From: Clostridium niameyense
GTDB lineage: Bacteria > Bacillota > Clostridia > Clostridiales > Clostridiaceae
Length of the DNA stretch: 64,000 nt
Direction: 5' to 3'
NCBI RefSeq assembly: GCF_001243045.1
Contig: NZ_LN849007.1
Span: 2,012,989-2,076,988 of the forward strand
The position numbers and the translations under genes were made by a program. The stretch's first letter is position 1; every line of letters starts with the position of its first letter. The notes under the pieces were generated by a model. That model made no database searches. It saw nothing but the letters and a program-made list of their open reading frames with translations, and was not told where the DNA came from. Below, piece after piece: positions 1 to 7,334 of this stretch.

Positions 1-698
1 ACTCTTTGGGTATGGTTTGCTTAGGTTATGAAAATACTTTAAGTGTAACCATGGAAGATATGATTCACCATACAAAAGCCGTTGCAAGAGGTGCTATTAA
101 CTCATTAGTAGTTGGTGATATGCCCTTTATGTCATATCAAACCTCTACTTATGATGCAGTAGTTAATGCAGGTCGTTTTATAAAAGAAGCCCAAGCCTCT
201 GCAGTTAAGCTAGAAGGTGGCGCTACTGTAATAGATCAAGTTAAAGCCATAGTAAAAGCTCAAATTCCTGTAATGGGACATATAGGATTAACTCCTCAAT
301 CTGTAAACATGTTTGGTGGTTTTAAAGTTCAAGGAAAAGAGCTAGATAAAGCAAAAGAATTAATAGAAGATGCAAAAAAACTAGAAGATGCAGGTGCTTT
401 TTCTATAGTGCTTGAATGTATTCCTGAAAAACTATCAAAAATTATAAGCGAATCTATATCTATACCAACCATAGGAATAGGTGCTGGTAAGTATTGTGAT
501 GGTCAAATTTTAGTTTATCATGATATGTTATCTATGTTTTCTGATTTTAAACCTAAATTTGTAAAATCCTTTGGTGACGTAGGTTCTGCTATAAATTCAG
601 GTGTGAAAAACTATATAAATGAAGTTAAAAGTGAAAATTTTCCAGAGAAAGAACACTCTTTTAAAATAGATGATGAAATAATAGAAAAATTATACTAA
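1..698 (+). CDS. panB: 3-methyl-2-oxobutanoate hydroxymethyltransferase (PanB), 5'-truncated by the window
   Basis: PanB transfers a hydroxymethyl group from methylenetetrahydrofolate to 2-oxoisovalerate, giving ketopantoate, the first step of pantothenate synthesis in the cytoplasm. The frame is open to the left edge: codons before TTG 6 read (D)-S, completing the family motif DSLGMV, so the TTG at position 6 is internal and about 40 N-terminal residues are missing. Visible family motifs are GYENTL followed by VTMEDM, the GDMPFMSY stretch, [10 protein letters not shown], the catalytic-region E in IVLECIPE, and [17 protein letters not shown] near the C-terminus. panC follows after 62 bases on the same strand, so the two are probably cotranscribed. 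Identification is secure; only the start is absent. Confidence 0.95.
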   Translation, partial: SLGMVCLGYENTLSVTMEDMIHHTKAVARGAINSLVVGDMPFMSYQTSTYDAVVNAGRFIKEAQASAVKLEGGATVIDQVKAIVKAQIPVMGHIGLTPQSVNMFGGFKVQGKELDKAKELIEDAKKLEDAGAFSIVLECIPEKLSKIISESISIPTIGIGAGKYCDGQILVYHDMLSMFSDFKPKFVKSFGDVGSAINSGVKNYINEVKSENFPEKEHSFKIDDEIIEKLY

Positions 699-722
699 AA
701 AATTTTTAAAATAGAATTTATG

Positions 723-760
723 AGAGGATGGTGAAAAGCTGAATTTTATCAGCTTATATT
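723..760 (+). promoter_or_regulatory. Hairpin between Shine-Dalgarno and start codon of panC
   Basis: A GAGGA-type ribosome-binding sequence lies at about 723-729, some 30 bases before the panC ATG, which is too far for normal initiation. Between them AGCTGA (737-742) can pair with TCAGCT (749-754) around a 6-nt loop. Folding it would leave about 10 nt between the Shine-Dalgarno and the ATG. The structure is read from sequence; its use in initiation is inference. Confidence 0.45.
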
Positions 761-1606
761 ATGAAAGTAATGCATACTATTAAAGAAGTAAAAAATATAA
801 TAAATAAATGGAAAAAAGATGATTTATCTATAGGTTATGTTCCTACTATGGGTTATTTACATGAGGGACATGCATCTCTTATAAAAAAAGCTAGAGAGGA
901 AAATGATAAAGTTATTGTATCTATTTTTGTAAATCCAATTCAATTCGGACCAAATGAAGATTATGCCTCTTATCCTAGAGATTTAAATAAAGATTCTGCT
1001 CTATGTGATAGTATTGGTGCAGATTTAGTTTTTAATCCAGAACCTTCTGAAATGTATCCTAATAAAACATATACTCATGTAAATGTGAGTTTACTAACAA
1101 ATAACTTATGTGGTGCAAGAAGGCCTGGTCATTTTCAAGGTGTATGTACAGTTCTTACAAAATTTTTTAATATAATAACTCCAAATAAAGCTTACTTTGG
1201 TGAAAAAGATGCCCAACAATTAGCTGTAATAAAAAAAATGGTTAAAGATTTAAATTTCAACGTAGAAATTGTAGGCTGCCCTATAGTAAGAGAAATTGAT
1301 GGCTTAGCTAAAAGTTCTAGAAATTCTTATTTAAATAAAGAAGAAAGAACAGCTGCCTTGGTTTTAAATAAAAGCTTAAAAACTGCTTTAAATTTATTAA
1401 AAAGCGAAGAAAGAAATCCCTCTAAAATAAAAAATTTAATAATAGAAACAATAGAAAAAGAACCTTTAGCAAAGATAGATTATGTAGAAATTGTAGATAG
1501 CCTAAACCTTCAATCTGTAGAAAATATTGATTCTAACATATTAATAGCTATAGCTGTATATGTTGGTAACACTAGACTTATAGATAATTTTACTTTTGAA
1601 ATTTAA
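761..1606 (+). CDS. panC: Pantothenate synthetase (pantoate--beta-alanine ligase)
   Basis: PanC condenses pantoate with beta-alanine using ATP, through a pantoyl-adenylate, to form pantothenate for coenzyme A. The 281-residue protein has the usual family length. It shows the nucleotidyltransferase HxGH signature in PTMGYLHEGHASLI (about residues 28-41), the FVNPIQFGPNEDY segment, GEKDAQQ, and REIDGLAKSSRNSYL, the family's second ATP-binding region. It follows panB in the same operon; panD is not visible here. The nearest canonical ribosome-binding site is unusually far upstream, with a small hairpin between. ATG 770 is an alternative start that would remove only three residues. Confidence 0.96.
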   Translation: MKVMHTIKEVKNIINKWKKDDLSIGYVPTMGYLHEGHASLIKKAREENDKVIVSIFVNPIQFGPNEDYASYPRDLNKDSALCDSIGADLVFNPEPSEMYPNKTYTHVNVSLLTNNLCGARRPGHFQGVCTVLTKFFNIITPNKAYFGEKDAQQLAVIKKMVKDLNFNVEIVGCPIVREIDGLAKSSRNSYLNKEERTAALVLNKSLKTALNLLKSEERNPSKIKNLIIETIEKEPLAKIDYVEIVDSLNLQSVENIDSNILIAIAVYVGNTRLIDNFTFEI

Positions 1607-1658
1607 ATATCTATTTATTTTTATTATACCGCTATATTTAAACATAAAATATTAAAAT

Positions 1659-1687
1659 TAGACAAAATTACCTATTTTTAATATACT
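1659..1687 (+). promoter_or_regulatory. Sigma-A type promoter for the amino-acid-binding lipoprotein
   Basis: TAGACA at 1659-1664 and TATACT at 1682-1687 are separated by 17 bases, a good match to TTGACA-N17-TATAAT. It sits about 55 bases upstream of the ATG at 1742. No clear terminator was seen after panC, so some readthrough from the pan genes is possible. Confidence 0.55.
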
Positions 1688-1741
1688 TATGGCGTGTTAA
1701 GAATATATTTTTTATATAATAACAAAATATGGAGGTATGAT

Positions 1742-2563
1742 ATGTTAAAGAACAAAAAACATTGTTTCCTATTAGTTGTAACTATATTATTTGTAATTTC
1801 ATTAATGGGATGTACTAATAAAAATAACTCTAGTAAAACTGTAGAAAAAAAAGAGGATATTATAAGAGTAGCTATATCCCCAGGATATTATCCTTTTATA
1901 TTTAAAGAAAATGATAAATTAAAAGGTTTTGAAATTGATTTATGGAACGAAATTAGCAAAAGAACTGGTGCCAAAATTAAATATGAGTGTGCAGATTTTA
2001 GTGGTTTATTCGGATTATTAGATTCAGATAAAGTAGACACAGTTTCCGCTCAAATTTCTATTACAGATAAAAGAAAAGAAAAATATAATTTTTCTGTACC
2101 TTACGAATACAGCGGTATGCAACTTGTAGTTAAAAGTAATAATAATTCAATAAATACTTTAAATGATTTAAATGGAAAAACCGTTGGTATAGGAATAGGT
2201 TCTGTAGCCAATGACATAGTAAAAAAACAGGATCCAGAAAATAAAATTAAAATAGTAAACTATACTAGTGCTACCCTAAAAGGTAATTATACAGACTTAA
2301 ATCTTGGAAGAATAGATTCTGTGTTTGCTCAAGATATAGAAGCTTTAATCTCTATAAAAAAATCTAATTTAGATTTAAAATTAGTTGGACAACCTATAGA
2401 TTATGCTCCTATAGCCTTTCCTTTTGCTAAAACTAAAAAAGGAGATACCTTACGTGAAAAAGTAGATAAATCTATTAACGACATGAGAAAAGATGGTACC
2501 TTAAAAAAGCTTTCAAATAAATGGATTGGTGAAGATATAACAACAAATAAAACAAAACAATAA
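1742..2563 (+). CDS. Amino-acid ABC transporter substrate-binding lipoprotein
   Basis: A 273-residue extracytoplasmic solute-binding protein of the polar amino-acid (family 3) class. The N-terminus has lysines, a hydrophobic stretch and a lipobox ending in LMGC (Cys about residue 24), so it should be lipid-anchored outside the membrane. The mature part carries the family features: a GYYPF entry, KGFEIDLWNEI, the ISITDKRKEK motif, then the second-lobe GKTVGIGIGS. I chose ATG 1742 over upstream starts because GGAGG sits seven bases before it and the lipoprotein signal begins there. No permease or ATPase adjoins it; the nearest ATPase is at 5267-6037, so it is an orphan component. Its ligand cannot be told from sequence alone. 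Confidence 0.88.
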   Translation: MLKNKKHCFLLVVTILFVISLMGCTNKNNSSKTVEKKEDIIRVAISPGYYPFIFKENDKLKGFEIDLWNEISKRTGAKIKYECADFSGLFGLLDSDKVDTVSAQISITDKRKEKYNFSVPYEYSGMQLVVKSNNNSINTLNDLNGKTVGIGIGSVANDIVKKQDPENKIKIVNYTSATLKGNYTDLNLGRIDSVFAQDIEALISIKKSNLDLKLVGQPIDYAPIAFPFAKTKKGDTLREKVDKSINDMRKDGTLKKLSNKWIGEDITTNKTKQ

Positions 2564-2644
2564 AATAAAATGTTCTTATAACTTATATTTTATTAAATTT
2601 TGTAAATACTAATATTAGAAAATTTAATGAAGGAGATGTAAGTT

Positions 2645-2857
2645 ATGAAAACATTAGATATTATTGCACTTGTATTAGTAGTTATAGGAGCTATAAACTG
2701 GGGTCTTATAGGATTCTTTAGATTTGATTTAATTGCAGCTTTATTCGGAAATTTATCTGCATTTTCAAGAGTTATATATGCTCTTGTGGGTATAGCTGGT
2801 TTATATGCAATTTCTTTCTTCGGAAGAGATAGAGAATCTAATGGTGAAGAAGAGTAA
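2645..2857 (+). CDS. Small DUF378-family membrane protein
   Basis: A 70-residue protein with a strong ribosome-binding site (AAGGAG, eight bases before ATG). It has two predicted membrane segments, about residues 5-24 and 37-60. The sequence ALVLVVIGAINWGLIG followed by F-R-F-D-L and a second helix containing VYALVGIAGLYAI-like residues is typical of the DUF378 family, whose function is unknown. The short tail is charged (GRDRESNGEEE). It stands alone before a bidirectional terminator and may share a transcript with the binding lipoprotein 80 bases upstream. No function is assigned. Confidence 0.85.
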   Translation: MKTLDIIALVLVVIGAINWGLIGFFRFDLIAALFGNLSAFSRVIYALVGIAGLYAISFFGRDRESNGEEE

Positions 2858-2880
2858 CTAAAACTAATTTAAAAAATAAA

Positions 2881-2930
2881 ATGATTATCAGATATACCTC
2901 ATTATAGGTTTCTGATAATCATTTTTATTT
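2881..2930. terminator. Bidirectional Rho-independent terminator
   Basis: A 12-bp stem pairs 2881-2892 with 2911-2922, with an inner ACCT/AGGT pairing. T-rich sequence follows on the plus strand and A-rich sequence precedes it. It lies between two convergent genes and can serve both. Confidence 0.85.
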
Positions 2931-2933
2931 TAA

Positions 2934-4706
2934 TTAAACACTAACTTTTTCTCCTAATTGAGAAGTTGAATTTTCATTTTCTATAATATCATTTGGTTTT
3001 CCTACAAATCTAACAATGCAACCTACCAATATTATTGATAAGGGCAATACCATATAAACAGGAATACCCATTCCTACAGGTATATATCCAAATACTATTG
3101 AACAAAATGCTATAGTTAAAGAATACACCATTTGAGTTGAAGTATGATCTAAGTGATCACACGCTGCTCCCATAGAAGATAGTATTGTAGTATCTGATAT
3201 TGGAGAACAGTGATCGCCAAATATAGCTCCTGTTAATACAGCACTTGCACACATAACTACATAACTATATTCTGGTGATATCGCATGAGCTAATGGAATA
3301 GTAAGAGGCATCAATATTCCCATAGTTCCATAAGATGTTCCTGTAGCAAAAGATATTATAGCTCCAAAAATAAATATAATACTTGGTAATAAGAACTTTG
3401 GTATAGAGTTTGATAAAATAGATACTAAAAATGTAGCAGTTCCAAGTTCTTTTATAACCGCACTTAAAGACCATGCTAAAAGTAATATAACTCCTGTTAT
3501 TATTAATGATTTCATACCAGTTACCCAAGTATCTATAGCCTGAGAAACCTTAAATGCCTTTTGACACACTCCCATTATTATAGCTACAATGCTTGCAAGT
3601 AATGCAGATTGGAATAAAACTACACTGGCATCTGAAGCACTAAATGCCTCTCTAATAGCTTCAAATGATGATGGGGAATTTTGAAGTAATTGTATTAATG
3701 CCTTATCCTTGCCACCCATTATAGCTTGATAACCATTATAATAAAATCCTACAAAAGCACCCAATATTAATATAGATATAGGTATTATAGCATTCCATAT
3801 GTTTAACTTTATGCCTTCCTTTGGCTCAAGTTCTGTAGTTTCATCGGATACCATTGGATTAGCTGTATCTGATAAAAGTTTTCCTGTAGTTCTAGCTCTT
3901 CTTTCTGCTTTTAACATAGGTCCAAAATCTCTAGCAAATAATGCTAGAAATACAACAAACATTAATATTAAAATATTATAGAATCTATAAGGTATAGTTT
4001 GTAAGAATAATCCATAGGCATTTATATTTTCGCCTATACTGGCATAAGCATCTTTTATTAAACTTATTTCATATCCTACCCAAGTAGATATAACAGCTAT
4101 TCCTGCAATAGGTGCTGCTGTGGCATCTATTATAAAAGATAACTTTTCTCTAGATATCTTCATTTTATCTGAAACTGGTCTCATTATAGGTCCTACTATA
4201 AGTGAATTTGCATAATCGTCAAAGAATACTAGTATTCCTAAAAACCAAGTTATAATTTGAGTACTTCTTGGAGTTTTAGCCTTTTTAGCTAAAGATTCTG
4301 CTATAGCCTTAGCTCCGCCCATCTTTGAAATTACAGCAATAAGTCCACCAATGGTCATACACTGAAGTATAATTCCCGCATTCCATGGATCTGCAAGAGA
4401 AGTTAGTATTCTATTTACTAAATCTAAAAACGCATTGAAAATTGCTCCAAATATATTAGTCCCTCTTAATTGTAGTAGAAAAGATCCAGAAAATACACCT
4501 ATAGTCAAAGATATAACTACATTCTTAGTTATGAATGCTAATACTATAGCTATTACTGGTGGTAGAAGTGTCCAAATACCTAATCTGCTAGCATTTTGTG
4601 CTATTGCTTTAGCATCAATGTCTGCTGCCATTACTCCGTTTGAAATTAATAAAACAAATATGCAACATAAAGTTAAAGTTAGAATTGTTCTCTTTTTATT
4701 TATCAT
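2934..4706 (-). CDS. NhaC-family transporter under lysine riboswitch control, probable lysine importer
   Basis: A 590-residue polytopic membrane protein of the NhaC antiporter superfamily. The N-terminal stretch (about residues 7-27) looks like a signal anchor, and at least ten further hydrophobic segments follow. Conserved family blocks include FFDDYANSLIVGP, ISTWVGYEISL, SFATGTSYGTMGILMP and the C-terminal FGDHCSPISDTTILSS. GAGGAG lies upstream of ATG 4706. Sequence alone would say Na+/H+ antiporter, but the 5' leader contains a lysine riboswitch with terminator. Lysine-riboswitch-regulated members of this family are predicted to be lysine transporters (LysW-type), so I infer lysine uptake. 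The family assignment is firm and the substrate is inferred. Confidence 0.88.
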   Translation of the reverse strand: MINKKRTILTLTLCCIFVLLISNGVMAADIDAKAIAQNASRLGIWTLLPPVIAIVLAFITKNVVISLTIGVFSGSFLLQLRGTNIFGAIFNAFLDLVNRILTSLADPWNAGIILQCMTIGGLIAVISKMGGAKAIAESLAKKAKTPRSTQIITWFLGILVFFDDYANSLIVGPIMRPVSDKMKISREKLSFIIDATAAPIAGIAVISTWVGYEISLIKDAYASIGENINAYGLFLQTIPYRFYNILILMFVVFLALFARDFGPMLKAERRARTTGKLLSDTANPMVSDETTELEPKEGIKLNIWNAIIPISILILGAFVGFYYNGYQAIMGGKDKALIQLLQNSPSSFEAIREAFSASDASVVLFQSALLASIVAIIMGVCQKAFKVSQAIDTWVTGMKSLIITGVILLLAWSLSAVIKELGTATFLVSILSNSIPKFLLPSIIFIFGAIISFATGTSYGTMGILMPLTIPLAHAISPEYSYVVMCASAVLTGAIFGDHCSPISDTTILSSMGAACDHLDHTSTQMVYSLTIAFCSIVFGYIPVGMGIPVYMVLPLSIILVGCIVRFVGKPNDIIENENSTSQLGEKVSV

Positions 4707-4873
4707 TTTTTATCCTCCTCTATTTTAATAAATTTATAAGTCTTTAAGACTTAAAATTTTAGTGAATAAGGGGAGGAAAACCATCATCAACTATCAAAGG
4801 TATAATATTAATTTTCTTAGCTAAGATAATAAATATTTTATAAAAATCCATTTTGTAAGCTTACAAGGTTTAA

Positions 4874-4912
4874 ATTAAAAATAAAAGCCTTGAGTGCTTT
4901 TTCACTCAAGGC
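4874..4912 (-). terminator. Riboswitch-controlled terminator upstream of the NhaC-family gene
   Basis: On the minus strand a perfect 10-bp stem (4903-4912 with 4887-4896) encloses a 6-nt loop and is followed by TTTTATTTTT. It lies between the lysine aptamer and the coding region, the standard arrangement for lysine-dependent transcription termination. A 14-base perfect palindrome (4853-4866) lies just beyond it. Confidence 0.9.
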
Positions 4913-4975
4913 AAATAAACTTAATAAATTAATATTGCAAACATCTAGAATTACAATACAAACATAGATACCTTT

Positions 4976-5145
4976 GAATGATAGCTCTCCACAAAATAAT
5001 TTGTGACAGTCCTACATATATTCTATGTAGTCCCAGCATACAATCTTAAAGCCTTAACTGTACACTTCGGCAATATTACCTTTTCTCTTACTTCATAGTG
5101 CTTACCTCTGTAAGAGTACTATTTAATATTGCACCTCTATCCTTA
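4976..5145 (-). promoter_or_regulatory. Lysine riboswitch (L box) aptamer
   Basis: Read on the minus strand, the leader contains the L-box landmarks in order: GATAGAGGTGC near 5141-5131, AGTACTCTTACAGAGG, a TGCCGAAG element, then GCTGGGACTAC, GGACTGTCAC and finally GGAGAGCTATC near 4980. The first and last elements form the P1 stem (GATAG with CTATC). These match the conserved core of the lysine riboswitch. A terminator follows about 65 bases later. Bound lysine would favour termination and switch off the transporter gene. The covariance-model score was not computed, but the conserved core is unmistakable. Confidence 0.93.
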
Positions 5146-5163
5146 TTTATTCACTTTTAATTT

Positions 5164-5192
5164 ATTATAATATTAACTTAATATATAGTCAA
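5164..5192 (-). promoter_or_regulatory. Promoter for the lysine riboswitch transcript
   Basis: On the minus strand TTGACT (5192-5187) and a perfect TATAAT (5169-5164) are 17 bases apart. Transcription would begin about 10-15 bases before the aptamer. Confidence 0.8.
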
Positions 5193-5266
5193 GCCTTCAT
5201 TACAAAATTTTTCTAATTATTCATAGTAACCTTAAAACATCTCTTTTATATCATTTATAAGATTAT

Positions 5267-6037
5267 TTATATTTTTTTTAGAAACTCTTTAGTTCTTTTC
5301 TCCTTGGGAAAATTAAAAATTTCATTAGGTTTTCCTTCCTCTATTATTTTTCCATTATCCATAAAAATAACTCTATTAGCTACTTCCTTTGCAAAACTCA
5401 TTTCATGAGTTACTACAATCATTGTCATTCCCTCTTTAGCTAATTCTTTCATAACAGATAGAACTTCCCCTACAAGTTCAGGGTCTAAAGCAGATGTGGG
5501 TTCATCAAATAGCATTATATCTGGATTCATAGCAAGTGATCTTGCTATGGCTACCCTTTGTTTTTGTCCACCTGACAACTTATTTGGATAAAAATCTTCT
5601 TTATCTTCTAATCCTACTTTTTTTAATAAACATCTAGCCCTTTTTAAAACTTCATGTTTATCTTCTTTTTTAGAAATTAGAGGAGCTAAAATTATATTTT
5701 GAAGTACAGTCTTATGGGGAAATAAATTAAAATTTTGAAAAACCATACCCATTTTATAGGATAATCTTTTCATGCTTTTTTTATTTTTTATATTTAATTT
5801 TTCACCATTAATTTCAATACTTCCTTCTTGTATTTCTTCTAGTCCATTTAAGCACCTTAAAAATGTACTTTTACCTGACCCCGAAGGCCCTATTATAACT
5901 AGTACCTCACCTTTTTTTACTTTTATATTTAAATCATTAAAAACAGTTAATTTTTTAAATTTTTTAGTAATATTTTTTGTTTCCATTATAACTTTATTAC
6001 TTTTCATATAATCAGTATTAACTGCTATATTTTCCAT
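5267..6037 (-). CDS. Amino-acid ABC transporter ATP-binding protein (GlnQ type)
   Basis: A 256-residue cytoplasmic ATPase that would energise polar amino-acid uptake. Walker A is GPSGSGKST, the Q-loop is FQNFNLFPH, the ABC signature is LSGGQKQR, Walker B is [14 protein letters not shown], and the switch histidine is in VVTHEM. The [11 protein letters not shown] stretch after the Q-loop is typical of the GlnQ/HisP subfamily. An upstream TTG at 6052 lies inside the ribosome-binding site (GGAGGG), so I place the start at ATG 6037, seven bases after it. No permease gene is adjacent. With the lone binding protein at 1742-2563 it may form a split transporter whose membrane subunit lies elsewhere. 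Confidence 0.9.
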   Translation of the reverse strand: MENIAVNTDYMKSNKVIMETKNITKKFKKLTVFNDLNIKVKKGEVLVIIGPSGSGKSTFLRCLNGLEEIQEGSIEINGEKLNIKNKKSMKRLSYKMGMVFQNFNLFPHKTVLQNIILAPLISKKEDKHEVLKRARCLLKKVGLEDKEDFYPNKLSGGQKQRVAIARSLAMNPDIMLFDEPTSALDPELVGEVLSVMKELAKEGMTMIVVTHEMSFAKEVANRVIFMDNGKIIEEGKPNEIFNFPKEKRTKEFLKKI

Positions 6038-6131
6038 AATAAAACCCTCCAATCCCCTTTATCACTTTAACACGATAAAACATTAAAACATATTTATACT
6101 TTAACATATAATTCTGCCTTTGAAAATACCC

Positions 6132-6170
6132 TAAATAAAAAATAAGATTTTCTTCTTAAAAAGAAAATCT
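6132..6170 (-). terminator. Terminator of the citrate synthase-aconitase-isocitrate dehydrogenase operon
   Basis: On the minus strand a 10-bp stem (6161-6170 with 6145-6154) is followed by a T-rich run. It starts shortly after the isocitrate dehydrogenase stop codon. Confidence 0.85.
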
Positions 6171-6186
6171 ATATTTACAACCTACT

Positions 6187-7191
6187 TTATATACTAAGTT
6201 TATTTATTACTTCTTCTGTAAATTCTTCTGTAGAACTATTTCCTCCCAAATCCTCTGTCAAACATTTTCCTTCTTCTAAAACTTTCTCAATAGCTTTTTC
6301 TATTTTTATTCCTTTTTCATCTTCTCCAATATATTTCAACATCATGGCTGCACTTAATATACAAGCTGTTGGATTTGCTTTATTTTTTCCAGCAATATCT
6401 GGTGCTGCTCCATGAGCAGCTTCAAACACTGCTACTTCCTCTCCTATATTAGCTCCTGAAATTAATCCAAGTCCCCCTACTAATCCAGCTGCCATATCAG
6501 ATAAAATATCGCCATATAGATTAGGCATAACTAAAATATCATATTGTTCAGGATTTAACACTAATTTCATAGCCATAGCATCCACTATTACATCTTCAAA
6601 TTCTATGTCTTTATACTTACTTGCTACTTTTTTTGCACATTTTAGAAATAACCCATCAGATATTTTCATTATATTAGCCTTATGCACTGCAGTAATTTTA
6701 TTTCTTTTATCTTTTCTTGCTAAGTTAAAGGCATGTTCTACAATTCTATCACTAGCTTTTCTGCTTATTATTTTTACACTTTCTGCTATATCATCAGTTA
6801 TCATATGTTCTATTCCTGCATATAAATCCTCTGTATTTTCTCTAACAATAATTAAATTTATATCTTTATATTTAGAGGTAACCCCTTTATAAGTTTTAAT
6901 CGGTCTTATATTAGCATATAAATTCAAACTTTTCCTTAGCATAACATTTACACTTCTAAATCCCCTACCAACTGGTGTAGTTACAGGACCCTTTAGTGCT
7001 ACTTTATTTTTCTTTATACTATCTAAAACCTTATCTGGAAGAGGAGTGTTATATTCATCTATTACACTTGCGCCTGCTTCTTTTATATCCCAATTTATAT
7101 CTATATTTAAAGCATCTAACACTTTTTTAGCTGCATAAGTTACCTCAGGGCCTATTCCATCTCCTGGTATTAAAGTTATATTGTAAGCCAT
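6187..7191 (-). CDS. icd: Isocitrate dehydrogenase (NAD type), isopropylmalate dehydrogenase superfamily
   Basis: Oxidatively decarboxylates isocitrate to 2-oxoglutarate. The 334-residue protein has the superfamily start LIPGDGIGPEV, the substrate-loop arginines in VMLRKSLNLYANIRP (about residues 85-99), VRENTEDLYAGIEH, the catalytic-region HKANIMKISDGLF, the metal-binding aspartates in NLYGDILSDMAAGLVGG, and the nucleotide loop HGAAPDIAGKNKANPTA. RENTEDLYAG and the loop sequence favour a short NAD-linked isocitrate dehydrogenase over LeuB. Context supports this: it is last in an operon with Re-citrate synthase and aconitase. GGAGGG precedes ATG 7191. Homoisocitrate or isopropylmalate specificity cannot be fully excluded. 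Confidence 0.88.
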   Translation of the reverse strand: MAYNITLIPGDGIGPEVTYAAKKVLDALNIDINWDIKEAGASVIDEYNTPLPDKVLDSIKKNKVALKGPVTTPVGRGFRSVNVMLRKSLNLYANIRPIKTYKGVTSKYKDINLIIVRENTEDLYAGIEHMITDDIAESVKIISRKASDRIVEHAFNLARKDKRNKITAVHKANIMKISDGLFLKCAKKVASKYKDIEFEDVIVDAMAMKLVLNPEQYDILVMPNLYGDILSDMAAGLVGGLGLISGANIGEEVAVFEAAHGAAPDIAGKNKANPTACILSAAMMLKYIGEDEKGIKIEKAIEKVLEEGKCLTEDLGGNSSTEEFTEEVINKLSI

Positions 7192-7334
7192 AATTCACCC
7201 TCCAATATTTAGTTGACTTTGTATTTAAAATATGAAAAATCTAAATACGCTAAACTAATTTCAATTAATTACTTTTTAAAATTATTTTTCTTTTAAATCT
7301 ATTTATTAAAAATATAGTTATAAATAATAAATTA

